Shown here: piece by piece, positions 1 to 10,467 of the stretch
Numbering within the stretch: the stretch's first letter is position 1
Layout: the number at the start of each line of letters is the position of its first letter
Assembly: GCF_002896965.1 (NCBI RefSeq)
Contig: NZ_LYMM01000084.1
Coordinates: 124,001-188,000, forward strand
Direction: 5' to 3'
From: Novosphingobium guangzhouense
GTDB taxonomy: Bacteria > Pseudomonadota > Alphaproteobacteria > Sphingomonadales > Sphingomonadaceae
Length of the DNA: 64,000 bases
Position numbers and translations under genes: made by a program
Notes under the pieces: generated by a model
Told to the model about the DNA's origin: nothing
Seen by the model: the letters and a program-made list of their open reading frames with translations, nothing else
The model's database searches: none

Positions 1-505
1 GAAGCGCGTCCTGATTGGCGACATAGAGGTCGCCATCGACCAGCGCCAGGCCGTAAGGTGCATTAAGGCCGTTGATCAGCACGGTCTGCAATTCGTATCT
101 GCCGTCACCGTCGCGATCGCGCAGAAGAGTTACGCGGTTGCCGCCCTTGCTGCCGCTCTTGCCAAGGCTCTTGATATAGCCGGCGATCACGTCCTTGGGG
201 CGCAGCTTGGGAGCGCTGCCGCCGAGGCCCTCGGAAACCAGCACGTCGCCGTTAGGCAGAACCAGGGTCTGGCGGGGGACTTTGAGGCCCGTCGCGATCG
301 GGGTGATCGTAAAGCCCTGCGGGACACTGGGCATGGCGCCGTTCCAGCCCGTGGGGCGCGCGATCTTCATCGGCGGGAGCAGCGTTTCCTTCTGTCCCGG
401 AAGTTGGGGGCGGGCTCCGGTCTGGTCGAGATTGGGCGCCTTGTCGCAGGCGGAGAGGGCCAGCGGGACGGCTAGCGTCAGCACGGCATGTCGAAGTGTG
501 GTCAT
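1..505 (-). CDS. PQQ-dependent sugar (sorbosone-type) dehydrogenase-like lipoprotein, partial
   Basis: The first 168 codons of a gene that runs off the left edge. The start begins MTTLRHAVLTLAVPLALSAC; residues 17-20 (LSAC) form a lipobox, so the product should be a lipid-anchored periplasmic protein with Cys20 as its first mature residue. The visible part then carries the opening of a beta-propeller: a 'GFTITPIATGL.VPRQTLVLPNGDVLVSE' type strand pair and an 'LLRDRDGDG' loop, both typical of the sorbosone / PQQ-glucose dehydrogenase family. Its ATG overlaps the stop of the upstream DUF2231 gene by 4 bp (ATGA), so the two are translationally coupled, a pairing often seen for this family. The substrate cannot be told, and the PQQ-binding residues would lie outside the window. 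Confidence 0.75.
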   Translation of the reverse strand, partial: MTTLRHAVLTLAVPLALSACDKAPNLDQTGARPQLPGQKETLLPPMKIARPTGWNGAMPSVPQGFTITPIATGLKVPRQTLVLPNGDVLVSEGLGGSAPKLRPKDVIAGYIKSLGKSGSKGGNRVTLLRDRDGDGRYELQTVLINGLNAPYGLALVDGDLYVANQDAL

Positions 506-936
506 GCGTGCGCCTCCTTCGGCACCGAATAGCCGATCCAGCCCGCAGCCAGAGCCAGCACGGTGGAGATCACGGATAGGGCAAGACCGGTTGTCCCGAC
601 CGAACTCCAGCCGTCATGGCTGTGCTGGAATGCGTTGATAAGGCCGACAACGAACAGGGCACCCAGAATTATCGCAAGCCCGCGGCTTCCCGTGTACCGC
701 ATTACCGCCCGCACGAGCGCCCATGCCAGCGACAGTCCGGTGAAGACCAGTGCTCCTGCGATCAGCCAGGCTGCGAAATTCGACCACTGCATCTCGGAAC
801 TGTTGAGATAGGTTGCGTCCGCCGCCAACGCTCCGGGAAACAATGCCACCGGGAATGCGAGCAGGATTCCGTGAAGAGGATGCAACGCCGTGGGAGCGTT
901 GCGTGAAAAGGCTGCGGGCAAGTCGGGTTCCTTCAA
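502..936 (-). CDS. DUF2231 family membrane protein
   Basis: A 144-residue integral membrane protein with about four hydrophobic segments. An early 'LHPLHGILLAFPVALFPGAL' segment matches the conserved HP.H....FP opening of DUF2231, followed by segments near residues 55-75, 85-100 and 120-138. The function of the family is unknown; members often sit next to periplasmic or lipoprotein dehydrogenases, as here. The longest frame starts at a TTG (936). An in-frame stop lies five codons upstream, so the gene cannot be much longer. A second TTG at 921 is preceded by AAGGA at good spacing and could be the true start. It overlaps the downstream lipoprotein gene by 4 bp. Confidence 0.7.
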   Translation of the reverse strand: MKEPDLPAAFSRNAPTALHPLHGILLAFPVALFPGALAADATYLNSSEMQWSNFAAWLIAGALVFTGLSLAWALVRAVMRYTGSRGLAIILGALFVVGLINAFQHSHDGWSSVGTTGLALSVISTVLALAAGWIGYSVPKEAHA

Positions 937-1218
937 TGCCTCGGGTCAGGATACAATCTGCAAATGCGCCGGGTAGCGATGAGTTGCCGACAAAGCCCTG
1001 CAGCCCGATATCGCAGGTGAACACCGCTCGGTCTGCGCTTCCCTTTCATCGAAGTAGTCAAGCGCGACAAACTGGCGTGTAATCCGCACCGGTCTCGTCC
1101 GGTCCTGGCAGTTAGCTCTCCTGTGGTGTTTCGGCAGCCATATGGCGTTGCAATATGTCACTAAAGCCGCTTGTTCACCGTAAGGCGCTGATTATTATAC
1201 TTTTGGGCGATGACAATA

Positions 1219-1235
1219 ATGCGATTGATTCGCAT
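1219..1235 (+). promoter_or_regulatory. Fur-like box before the siderophore receptor
   Basis: ATGCGATTGATTCGCAT is an inverted repeat that fits the 7-1-7 Fur layout as TGCGATT-G-ATTCGCA, with 6 of 7 positions symmetric. It lies just downstream of a plausible sigma-70 -10 (TATTAT or TATACT at 1193-1201, with TTGTTC at 1171 as -35). It ends 20 bp before the ATG chosen for the receptor. A similar box lies 19 bp before the fecI-like sigma gene. Iron control is inferred. Confidence 0.55.
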
Positions 1236-1254
1236 AAGCGATATCACTATTGCA

Positions 1255-3414
1255 ATGCAGCATTTTGCAAGGGGGCGCGTCATTCGTAAGTTTGTAGTTC
1301 TGAAGTCACTGGTGCTGGCTGCTCCGATCCTCTCCACCCCGGCTTGGGCGGAAGGAGAGGAGAATGACGCTATCGTCGTTAACGGGCGCTCCGAAAGCCT
1401 CTACGGGATCACGAATGCCAGCACCGGCATGAAGATCGACGTACCGGTGCTTAAAACACCGCAGTCGGTCACGGCGATTTCCAATCAGGTAATTCTGGAG
1501 CAATCGGCTGAGACGCTGACCGACGTTCTGCGCAATGTCAGCGGTATCACAGAGGCGAATTCCTTCGGCAACACTGGCGACAATTTCATCATTCGCGGGT
1601 TTGAAAGCGGGCAAGGCTCAGTGCTGCGCGACGGCTACCTGAGTGTTCAGGTTCGCGCGCTCAATGCCTCTACCGAGCGGGTGGAAGTGCTTAAGGGGCC
1701 AGCCTCACTGCTCTATGGGCGGTTCGAGCCGGGTGGCCTTGTTAACGTTGTCACAAAAAAGCCGCTGGACACCTTCCACTATACCGTCAGCGGCAATTTC
1801 AGCACGCGCGGCCAGAACCGCCAGATGGCAGACGTTACCGGTCCGCTGGGCGGCGGTTTTGCCTTCCGCCTGATCGGCGAGCGTGAAGACAGCGATTACT
1901 GGCGCAAGCACGGCCACGACATAGAGCGCACGTTTATAGCGCCCAGCCTGTCGTGGAGCGGTGGCGCCCTCAGCATGCTGGCGACCTACGAATACACCGA
2001 TAGCACCCAACCGTTCGATCGTGGCCGGGTCTATTACAACGGAAAGCGGCTTGATACCCCCGCCACCCGCTACTTTGGCGAAGCGTTCACCACGCTCAAG
2101 CAGAAGCTTCATTCAGGGAATGTGCTGCTGGCTTACGGCGTTGCCCCCGGCTGGCGGGTCGAAGCGAAGTACGCCATCCAGCGGACGTCCGGCTCGGACC
2201 TGCAGGTCCGTCCGCGCAGTCTGGTCGTCGGTCCCGATGGTCAGGCGACCGGCGAGCTGATCCGTAGTCTGGATGGCAACCGGGATCTGCACGACAACCG
2301 CGACTACTTCTCGCTGAACCTGCACGGTGACGCGCGGCTGTTGGGTGTGCGCCACAAGCTGCTGTTCGGCGCGGATTACGAAACGTTCGAGAGCCTGCGC
2401 GGCTTTCAGGTGGACTCGCCGCGCCGGGGCGGTTTCAATGTCTTCGATCCGGTCTATGGATTGTTGGATCAGAACTACGCCAATCTGACCGTCACGCCCA
2501 ATTCGTCGACGGTGGACCGGTACAAGACGATCGGTCTGTATGTCCAGGATCTGGTGATGCTGGACGACGCCTGGACGCTGGTGTTTGGCGGGCGGTATGA
2601 GACGTTCAAGGACTTTACGCGCAGCGGCTCCAACATCAGTGATCGCTCGGAAACGGACACGTTTCTGCCGCGCCTTGGGATTGTCTATCAGCCCCAGCCC
2701 AATGTCTCGGTCTATGCCAGCTACTCTCGCGCATTCGCGCCCAATCCCTCGGTTCCGGCGGAGGGCAGCCAGCCCGCTTCCGGTCCATTCCCGCCGGAGC
2801 GCAGCCGAAGCTACGAGGCGGGTGTTAAGGCGCAGGTGTTCGCCGGCGTCACCACCACGCTGGCGGTCTACGACATCCGCAAGAACAACGTGCTGGAGAC
2901 GGTCGATATCGGCGATGGCAACACGATCACTGAGGCCCGCGACAAAGTGACGTCACGCGGCGTGGAGTTTGATCTCGTTGGTGAAATTACGCGCCGATTG
3001 AGCGCCATAGTGTCCTATGCCTATACCGATGCCCGTGATCCGCAGAGCACCTTCAGCGACAGCGTCATCAACGTGGCGAAGCACACCGGTAGCATCGCGC
3101 TGTCCTATCGGCCCGGCGGAGTACTTGAAGGCCTGTCGTTGGGCGGGGGCGCTTATCATGTCGGACGACGCTATGGCGGCCTTTCGCAAGCGGCAGATGG
3201 CTCGACAACGGTGCCGTTCCATCTGGACAGCTATACGACGTTCGATCTCAACGCCGGCTATACGCTGCAAGTGGCAGGCGGTCACAGTGCCTATGCGCGC
3301 CTTACCGTGCGCAATCTCACCAATCGGAACTACGACCAGTCCGCTGGGAACGCCCTACGCGTCGTGCCGGGGCAGGCTCGTACTTTGTTCGCGACGATCG
3401 GCATGAGGATGTGA
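1255..3414 (+). CDS. TonB-dependent siderophore receptor
   Basis: Outer-membrane receptor of the FhuA/FepA-like siderophore class (719 residues from this start). The N-terminus has a basic stretch and hydrophobic core ending STPAWA-EG (signal peptide), then the TonB-box-like 'DAIVVNG'. The plug runs from 'VPVLKTPQSVTAISNQVI' through 'VLRNVSGITEANSFGNTGDNFIIRGF' and 'ERVEVLKGPASLLYGRFEPGGLVNVVTKKPL'. A 22-strand barrel follows, ending in the conserved 'ARLTVRNLTNRNYD' strand and a terminal hydrophobic strand. A longer frame opens at 1210, but that ATG falls between the predicted -10 and the Fur-like box and would put 15 odd residues before the signal peptide, so ATG 1255 is preferred. The gene stands alone. 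The ligand, likely a ferric siderophore, is not determinable. Confidence 0.85.
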   Translation: MQHFARGRVIRKFVVLKSLVLAAPILSTPAWAEGEENDAIVVNGRSESLYGITNASTGMKIDVPVLKTPQSVTAISNQVILEQSAETLTDVLRNVSGITEANSFGNTGDNFIIRGFESGQGSVLRDGYLSVQVRALNASTERVEVLKGPASLLYGRFEPGGLVNVVTKKPLDTFHYTVSGNFSTRGQNRQMADVTGPLGGGFAFRLIGEREDSDYWRKHGHDIERTFIAPSLSWSGGALSMLATYEYTDSTQPFDRGRVYYNGKRLDTPATRYFGEAFTTLKQKLHSGNVLLAYGVAPGWRVEAKYAIQRTSGSDLQVRPRSLVVGPDGQATGELIRSLDGNRDLHDNRDYFSLNLHGDARLLGVRHKLLFGADYETFESLRGFQVDSPRRGGFNVFDPVYGLLDQNYANLTVTPNSSTVDRYKTIGLYVQDLVMLDDAWTLVFGGRYETFKDFTRSGSNISDRSETDTFLPRLGIVYQPQPNVSVYASYSRAFAPNPSVPAEGSQPASGPFPPERSRSYEAGVKAQVFAGVTTTLAVYDIRKNNVLETVDIGDGNTITEARDKVTSRGVEFDLVGEITRRLSAIVSYAYTDARDPQSTFSDSVINVAKHTGSIALSYRPGGVLEGLSLGGGAYHVGRRYGGLSQAADGSTTVPFHLDSYTTFDLNAGYTLQVAGGHSAYARLTVRNLTNRNYDQSAGNALRVVPGQARTLFATIGMRM

Positions 3415-4060
3415 AGTCAACCTGACCGTGGGCTCAGTTCTTGGTCAGGGAGCTGCATCCACTTTCCTCAGGTCAATGTGGTGTCAGAACTCTCTTCTAG
3501 GCAGGCAGCCCCGAAGTCGGACGATCCAAGGCCCTCAGCCGCAAGCGTGCTGTTGCAGGTACGGTCAGTCCAATCTTTCATCCGGCGCTGCAAAAGGCTT
3601 TCGAAATGGCGTGTTCAGCAAGGAAATGCAGACGAAGTTGAGCGGCGCCTGCATGTCATGCGTGGTTCGCGTCGGCGAACCGGTGCTGGCGACCAGCGGT
3701 ATCGAGCCGACGCTTGACTCGATCAACGACGTCCAAATGAAGAATATGCAGCAAGAGGCGGAGAAAAGCCTGAGGAACATCGCTTGACGTGCCGCCTCGC
3801 AGCCGGTCGATGGACCGGCTGACGAATTTGAGGAACCTGGTGCGGGGGCAGCTGTAGACTCCGCATAATTTCAACGCTGCCCGCACGAAACGAAAAATTT
3901 GGCCCTATCCGTCTCGGTGAGACAATCGGGCAAAAGCGGAGATGTTTTCCTATAGCCAATGCGGTTCGGACCCGATCTTCTCAATACAGAGCGCCTGCAC
4001 CGCCGATATCGGGGATCGGTGCAGCCGTCCGCACTTGATCAGATGTTGAGCGAACTGCGT
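3415..4060. other. 646-bp stretch without a recognised gene
   Basis: Short frames exist on both strands (the longest is 119 codons at 3428-3787 on the plus strand), but none has a recognisable domain, a good ribosome site or codon use like its neighbours. A perfect 9-bp hairpin (CAGCCGGTC, loop GATG, GACCGGCTG) lies at 3800-3821 with no T-run. The stretch may hold a decayed gene, but I cannot name one. Confidence 0.5.
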
Positions 4061-6103
<2,043 letters not shown>

Positions 6104-6274
6104 TGTCGTCTTATTGGCCTGCCCATGATGATTACGCCAGGACAAGGCTAGGTTCCGAGGTCATCAGCCAGAAATGAAACGTCTAGGGTCTGTGTTTCAA
6201 GCACTGTGGGCGGGTATCGGTTCCGATCGGATCAGGTCCGCCCTGTTTTTGCGCATTTGAAGCACGAGATGAAA

Positions 6275-6304
6275 CCATGGCCACCTGAAGCAAGGTGGCC
6301 ATGG
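6275..6304 (-). terminator. Hairpin after the cold-shock gene
   Basis: A perfect 12-bp inverted repeat (CCATGGCCACCT / AGGTGGCCATGG) with a 6-nt loop starts 9 bp beyond the stop codon of the cold-shock gene. On the minus strand it is followed by TTTC. The stem is very stable and the U-tract short, so it may terminate transcription or protect the mRNA 3' end. Confidence 0.6.
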
Positions 6305-6313
6305 CCAGGTTGG

Positions 6314-6985
6314 TCAGCGCTGGACCAGATTTACGGCCGACGCCTTGCCGCGGCGATCGATCTCGATCTCGAATTCCAACTGATCACCTTCCGCAAGGCC
6401 ATGCAGGCCGGAGCGCTCGACGGCGCTGATGTGCACGAACGCATCAGGCTGGCCATCATCACGGACGATGAAGCCGAAGCCCTTGGTGCCGTTGAAGAAC
6501 TTGACCGTGCCGGTGGCCTTCTCGCCAGTCGACTGGCGCTGAGCGGGAGCCGGAGCACGCTCGCGACGTTCGGCGACGATGACTTCGCCAACGATGGTCA
6601 GTTCGGATGCGGAAACCTTGCCGTTGCGCTCGACCAGCTGGAATTCCAGCTGCTGCCCTTCCGCCAGCGTTTCGAGGCCGGCGGCCTGCACCGCGCTGAT
6701 GTGCACGAATGCATCGTCGCCGCCGTCTTCAAGCTGGATGAAGCCGAAACCCTTGTCGGGGTTGAAGAACTTGACCGTTCCACGGCCCTGACCCACGACC
6801 TGGCCCGGACCGCCACGCGAACCGCCGCCGCCAAAACCACCGCCGCGCGATCCACCGAAGCCACCGCGCTGGCCACCGCCGAAGCGATCACCACCACCGA
6901 AGCGATCGTTGCCGCCGCCCCAGCGATCATCACCACCGCCGAACCGGTCGCGACCATAGCCGCGATTTCCCCTGTCGAATGTCAT
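6314..6985 (-). CDS. Tandem cold-shock-domain protein with Gly/Arg-rich N-terminus
   Basis: A 223-residue RNA/ssDNA-binding protein. Residues 1-65 are a low-complexity arm rich in RGG/GGG ('DRFGGGDDRWGGG...SRGGPGQ'). Two complete cold-shock OB-folds follow. CSD1 has 'GTVKFFNPDKGFGFIQLEDGGDDAFVHISAV' and CSD2 has 'GTVKFFNGTKGFGFIVRDDGQPDAFVHISAV'; both retain the RNP1 (KGFGFI) and RNP2 (VFVHI-like, AFVHISAV) motifs. They are joined by a linker near residues 130-155 rich in Arg, Ala and Pro. Double-CSD proteins are typical of alphaproteobacteria (CspD/DUF1294-like lineages). The glycine-arginine arm suggests extra RNA binding or condensation. A long upstream gap could hold a cold-responsive 5' leader. 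A strong hairpin ends the gene. Confidence 0.88.
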   Translation of the reverse strand: MTFDRGNRGYGRDRFGGGDDRWGGGNDRFGGGDRFGGGQRGGFGGSRGGGFGGGGSRGGPGQVVGQGRGTVKFFNPDKGFGFIQLEDGGDDAFVHISAVQAAGLETLAEGQQLEFQLVERNGKVSASELTIVGEVIVAERRERAPAPAQRQSTGEKATGTVKFFNGTKGFGFIVRDDGQPDAFVHISAVERSGLHGLAEGDQLEFEIEIDRRGKASAVNLVQR

Positions 6986-7299
6986 ATTCTTAATACCTTA
7001 AGCTACGTCCGAAGAAATCTATCCTCGCGAGTGAACGTAGCACGCAAGGCCCCGGAGCCTGTTTCTGGATCCAGAACAAGGGCCGTAGCAGCACAATCGC
7101 GTCTTGGCGACCAGAGTTCTGCGGACGGTTCGATCTAGCACGCAGACCGCCTTTTCAAGGCGGCGAGAACACTTTCGTCCAATCTGGATGAATAGTCCGG
7201 TCGCCGTCGGCGGGCTTCGGCCGAGCATCCCGCATTCCACGATGCCGGTTTTGCGGCAATCTTGTTGGATGGGCCGGTATACTGCGTTAGAGACCCATT
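6986..7299. other. 314-bp intergenic region between divergent genes
   Basis: Lies between the divergent cold-shock and monooxygenase genes. Only small unconvincing frames occur here. It probably holds both promoters and the 5' leader of the cold-shock mRNA. I could not fix a promoter with confidence. Confidence 0.4.
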
Positions 7300-8529
7300 A
7301 TGCGGGGGCTGAATATTGCGATTGCAGGCTGTGGGCCATGCGGACTGGCGACGGCGCTGATGTTTCGTCGCGCGGGGCATCATGTCACACTGTTCGAGCG
7401 CTTCGACACACCACGGGCCCTAGGGTCTGGTTTGATGCTGCAGCCCACGGGCATGGCAGTCCTTTCTCGAATAGGATTGCTGGATGACGCGCTGGCGCGC
7501 GGTGCACGCATTGATCGGTTGTTCGGCAAGGCTGGAAAGCGGGTCGTCCTCGACGTTCGTTATTCCGCGCTGCGCCACTCAGGCATGTTCGGCATCGGCA
7601 TCCACCGCGCCAGCCTGTTTGCGATCCTTCACGAGGCAGTTCGCCATTCGGGCATTGTAATCCACACCGGACACACTTTGGTCGGGAGCGCCTTGGTCGG
7701 GACGAAGCGCAGGCTGAACTTTGCCGATGGCGGCACGAGCGATGTCTATGATCTGGTGGTGGACGCGCTTGGCACGCGCACGCCACTGGCCCCGCCGACC
7801 GGCCGGGAACTGGCCTATGGAGCGCTGTGGGCCAGCCTTGACTGGCCGCAGGATGCCGGGTTCGATCCCCATGCGCTTGCGCAGCGTTACCAACGCGCAA
7901 GCATCATGGCAGGCGTCCTGCCCATAGGAACCCCGCCGGGCGAAACGACCTTCAAGGCCGCATTTTTCTGGTCCCTTCGTGCCGATCGCCTGGAGGACTG
8001 GCGCCGGGCGGGTCTGTCGCCATGGAAGGCGCAGATTGCTGCGATCTGGCCTGAGTGCATGCCTTTGCTTGATCAGATCCATGATCCCGACCAACTGACA
8101 TTCGCACGCTATGCACATCGAATTCTTGCGGTGCCGGCGGAACCGGCGCTGGCTCATATCGGCGACGCCTGGCATTCGGCCAGCCCTCAGCTTGGCCAGG
8201 GCGCCAACATGGCCTTGCTCGACGCCTGGGCGTTGGCGAAGGGCCTTGCGGAGCATGACAGCGTCGATGAAGGGGTTCGGCACGGTATCAGACTGCGCCG
8301 CCGCCATGTGCTGACCTACCAGTGGCTTACGGCGCTGTTCACCCCGGTCTATCAGTCAGACAGCCGCTTGCTGCCGTTGATCCGCGACTGCGTCGTTGGC
8401 CCGCTATCCAGGCTTTGGCCTGCCACGACGATTCAGGCCGCGATGGTCAGTGGGCTCACAGGCAATCCGCTGCCGCCACTGGAGTTGGCTGATGACCTGC
8501 AACTCGGAGCCCTAACCCGCGCGGCGTAA
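7300..8529 (+). CDS. FAD-dependent monooxygenase (PHBH-fold)
   Basis: A 409-residue class A flavoprotein monooxygenase. The N-terminal Rossmann motif 'IAIAGCGPCGLATALMFRRAGHHVTLFER' binds the FAD ADP moiety. 'GSGLMLQPTGMAVLSRIGLLD' is the family's substrate-side segment, and 'ALAHIGDAWHSASPQLGQGANMALLDAWALAKGL' is the GD motif contacting the FAD ribityl chain (GDAAH.. in most relatives; here GDAWH). In the first motif the usual GAGPAG is GCGPCG. The reaction would be NAD(P)H-dependent hydroxylation of an aromatic or polyketide substrate, but neither substrate nor pathway can be read from the neighbours, which are iron-uptake genes on one side and cold shock on the other. It is transcribed alone; no ribosome site stands out. 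Confidence 0.75.
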   Translation: MRGLNIAIAGCGPCGLATALMFRRAGHHVTLFERFDTPRALGSGLMLQPTGMAVLSRIGLLDDALARGARIDRLFGKAGKRVVLDVRYSALRHSGMFGIGIHRASLFAILHEAVRHSGIVIHTGHTLVGSALVGTKRRLNFADGGTSDVYDLVVDALGTRTPLAPPTGRELAYGALWASLDWPQDAGFDPHALAQRYQRASIMAGVLPIGTPPGETTFKAAFFWSLRADRLEDWRRAGLSPWKAQIAAIWPECMPLLDQIHDPDQLTFARYAHRILAVPAEPALAHIGDAWHSASPQLGQGANMALLDAWALAKGLAEHDSVDEGVRHGIRLRRRHVLTYQWLTALFTPVYQSDSRLLPLIRDCVVGPLSRLWPATTIQAAMVSGLTGNPLPPLELADDLQLGALTRAA

Positions 8530-8715
8530 GGATTGGGTTTGAGCGAAAAACTGCTTCCTTCGGCCAGATGCTGGCCTTCAGAGGGCGGTGAGATTGGTGC
8601 CAGCGCGCCCTTCTCGGAGTCTTGCAGCACAAATTCGGTTTGCGATTGAACCCTGATGGAAGGCTTGTCCCGCGCAGCGTCCACCCGGCGCTGTTTTCCA
8701 CACATTCAGATGAAT

Positions 8716-8730
8716 TGCATATCCTTCGCA
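8716..8730 (+). promoter_or_regulatory. Fur-like box before the ECF sigma gene
   Basis: TGCATAT-C-CTTCGCA matches the box at 1220-1234 in both arms (5 of 7 and 6 of 7 against TGCGAAT/ATTCGCA). It ends 19 bp before the start codon, almost the same placement as the other site. It would allow low iron to switch on the sigma/FecR/receptor operon, as Fur does for fecIR in E. coli. It is degenerate and so only a candidate. Confidence 0.4.
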
Positions 8731-8749
8731 ATAGCATTAATGGGCGCGC

Positions 8750-9268
8750 ATGAGTGGAAATGCGGCTGCTCTTTCAAGCCTTATCATCGCCGAGCGCAAC
8801 GCCTTGCTTCGCAGGGCCGAGCGCCTTGTCGGAAACCCGGCCGATGCGGAGGAGGTCGTCCAGTCGATGTGGCTCAAGGTACAGGGGCTGACGGACGATC
8901 AGCCGATCCTGTCCAAGCGCGCGTATCTGTTTCGGCTGGCGCGCAACCTTGCGTTCGATATGCGGCGCTCGCAACAGCGGCGTGGGCGTCTGGCCGATGA
9001 TGTACAGGGTATTCTGACTGAAAGCGATGATGCCCCCGGGCAGGATCGAATTCTGGATTCCGCGCGCGTGCTGGAGCGGGTACGTCAGGCGGCGCTTGCG
9101 TTGCCGGAACCCACGCGCACCATTTTCCGCCTTAATCGCTTTGAAGGTGAAACACACAAGGGCATCGCGCGAAGGTTGTCGATCAGCACCACGACTGTGG
9201 AGAATCATATACGTCGCGCGCTTGAAGCGTTGGCTGCCGCGCGTGACGGGTACGATCCGGCGGCGTAG
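8750..9268 (+). CDS. ECF RNA polymerase sigma factor, FecI type
   Basis: A 172-residue two-domain sigma factor. Region 2 covers residues 8-75 ('LIIAERNALLRRAERLVGNPADAEEVVQSMWLKV' and 'AYLFRLARNLAFDMRRSQQRR'). Region 4 covers about 115-165 ('LPEPTRTIFRLNRFEGETHKGIARRLSISTTTVENHIRRALEAL', with a helix-turn-helix). The wording is that of iron-starvation FecI sigma factors. Genes for a FecR regulator, an STN-domain receptor and TonB follow on the same strand, so it should direct RNA polymerase to that receptor's promoter when the receptor is ligand-loaded. A Fur-like box precedes it. Confidence 0.88.
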   Translation: MSGNAAALSSLIIAERNALLRRAERLVGNPADAEEVVQSMWLKVQGLTDDQPILSKRAYLFRLARNLAFDMRRSQQRRGRLADDVQGILTESDDAPGQDRILDSARVLERVRQAALALPEPTRTIFRLNRFEGETHKGIARRLSISTTTVENHIRRALEALAAARDGYDPAA

Positions 9269-9350
9269 TAGGTCTTAACAACTGACGGGTTGGGTGGCGC
9301 CGCCGCCCGTGCGTCTAGGCAATATCATGGGCGGAGCGATCAGGACCATC

Positions 9351-10316
9351 ATGACGGTGCAGGGGAACGACACTGCCGAAACGCGCGGCGAGAGGGCGCG
9401 GGCATGGGTGGTGCGGCTGGCGTCAGGCGACATGACGGCGGCAGAACTGGACGAATTGAGCCACTGGAGCGCTGCCGACCCGCGCAACCGGGCTGCATTT
9501 CTGCACGAAAGGCAGTGCTGGCAGGACCTTGCTTCGCTGGAGAGCGCCTTCGCGGCTGACCCGGAAGTAGGCGTGGTGCCGGGGGCCCGATCCGCAAAGT
9601 GGGGGCGAGGTTCTGTGCTGTTTTCTGCTGCCGCAGCAGTCGCGATTGTCTGGTTGGCTGGGCCAGCAGCTTATGTGTGGCTGAATGCCGATGCCATCAG
9701 CGCTCCAGGCGAGATCCGGCACGTCGCTCTGCGTGATGGTTCTCAGGCCGTGCTTGACAGCGACAGTGCGATCTCGATCGATTACGGCAGGGGCGGGCGC
9801 AAAATCAGGCTGCTGAAAGGGCGAGCCTGGTTTACGGTGCGTCACGGCGATACACGGCCGTTTCGGGTAGACACTGCCGGTGGCACGGTGCGTGACATTG
9901 GTACGGCGTTTGAAGTAGACGATACCGAAGCTTATTCGCGCGTGGGCGTGACCGAGGGCGCGGTGGCGCTTGAAAGTAACAGGCCGCTTGTCCTTCATGC
10001 AGGTCAGCGAGCGCGGTTTGGGGCTGGTGGACAAGCGGTACTGCTGAACGGACTGCCCGTTGATCGGATCGGCACCTGGCGTCGAGGCGAATTGCTGCTG
10101 CGCCAAGTGTCGCTGGAAACCGCAATACGCGCCGTGGCTCGTTATCGCCGCGCGCCGGTGTTCATTCTGGCCAATCTTGCGGATAGCAAGCCGATAAGCG
10201 CAAGTTTTCGCACCGATCGGCCCGACGAAGCGCTTGATACTCTGGCTGCCATGCGGGGGCTGGAATTGGCCCGCCTGCCCGGTGGAGTGCTCCTGCTGCG
10301 TCGCGCAACGCGCTGA
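9351..10316 (+). CDS. FecR-family anti-sigma/sigma regulator
   Basis: A single-pass inner-membrane regulator (321 residues) that relays the receptor signal to the FecI-type sigma factor. The cytoplasmic DUF4880 domain at the N-terminus is 'RARAWVVRLASGDMTAAELDELSHWSAADPRNRAAF'. One membrane helix lies near residues 88-108 ('SVLFSAAAAVAIVWLAGPAAYVWL'). The periplasmic FecR domain follows ('GEIRHVALRDGSQAVLDSDSAISIDYG..GRKIRLLKGRAWFTV'), and a C-terminal STN-like stretch ends in 'LPGGVLLLRRATR'. The frame is open from 9294, but AGGA sits 8 nt before the ATG at 9351, so that start is preferred. It lies 82 bp after the sigma gene. Confidence 0.85.
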   Translation: MTVQGNDTAETRGERARAWVVRLASGDMTAAELDELSHWSAADPRNRAAFLHERQCWQDLASLESAFAADPEVGVVPGARSAKWGRGSVLFSAAAAVAIVWLAGPAAYVWLNADAISAPGEIRHVALRDGSQAVLDSDSAISIDYGRGGRKIRLLKGRAWFTVRHGDTRPFRVDTAGGTVRDIGTAFEVDDTEAYSRVGVTEGAVALESNRPLVLHAGQRARFGAGGQAVLLNGLPVDRIGTWRRGELLLRQVSLETAIRAVARYRRAPVFILANLADSKPISASFRTDRPDEALDTLAAMRGLELARLPGGVLLLRRATR

Positions 10317-10358
10317 ATTTTTACTCTGCCGCAGATTTTTTGTTTTTCAACTTGGGTG

Positions 10359-10418
10359 CCGGGCATGCCCGGACGTCAAACCCTGTGACGCGATATTGCA
10401 AGTCGCTTGCAATATCGC
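10359..10418 (+). repeat. Two palindromes between fecR-like gene and receptor
   Basis: First, CCGGGCATGCCCGG at 10359-10372 is a perfect 14-bp palindrome. Second, 10390-10418 is a perfect 12-bp inverted repeat (GCGATATTGCAA / TTGCAATATCGC) around a 5-nt loop. Neither has a T-run. They fill most of the 151-bp gap before the receptor gene, where a FecI-type promoter would be expected. They may be an operator, an mRNA processing or stabilising hairpin, or an attenuator. Confidence 0.5.
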
Positions 10419-10467
10419 CCCGCGTCCTTCCGGGAGGCGGGGCATGATCCGCTTTACGGGGGAATAG

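Noticed and set aside
3428..3787. A 119-codon frame in the gap after the first receptor
   Set aside because: No domain, poor start context and atypical residue use; too weak to call a gene, although a decayed gene cannot be excluded.
6206..7138. A 310-codon plus-strand frame over the cold-shock gene
   Set aside because: Antisense of the two cold-shock domains and the Gly-rich arm; the Thr/Ala runs at its end are the complement of the arm.
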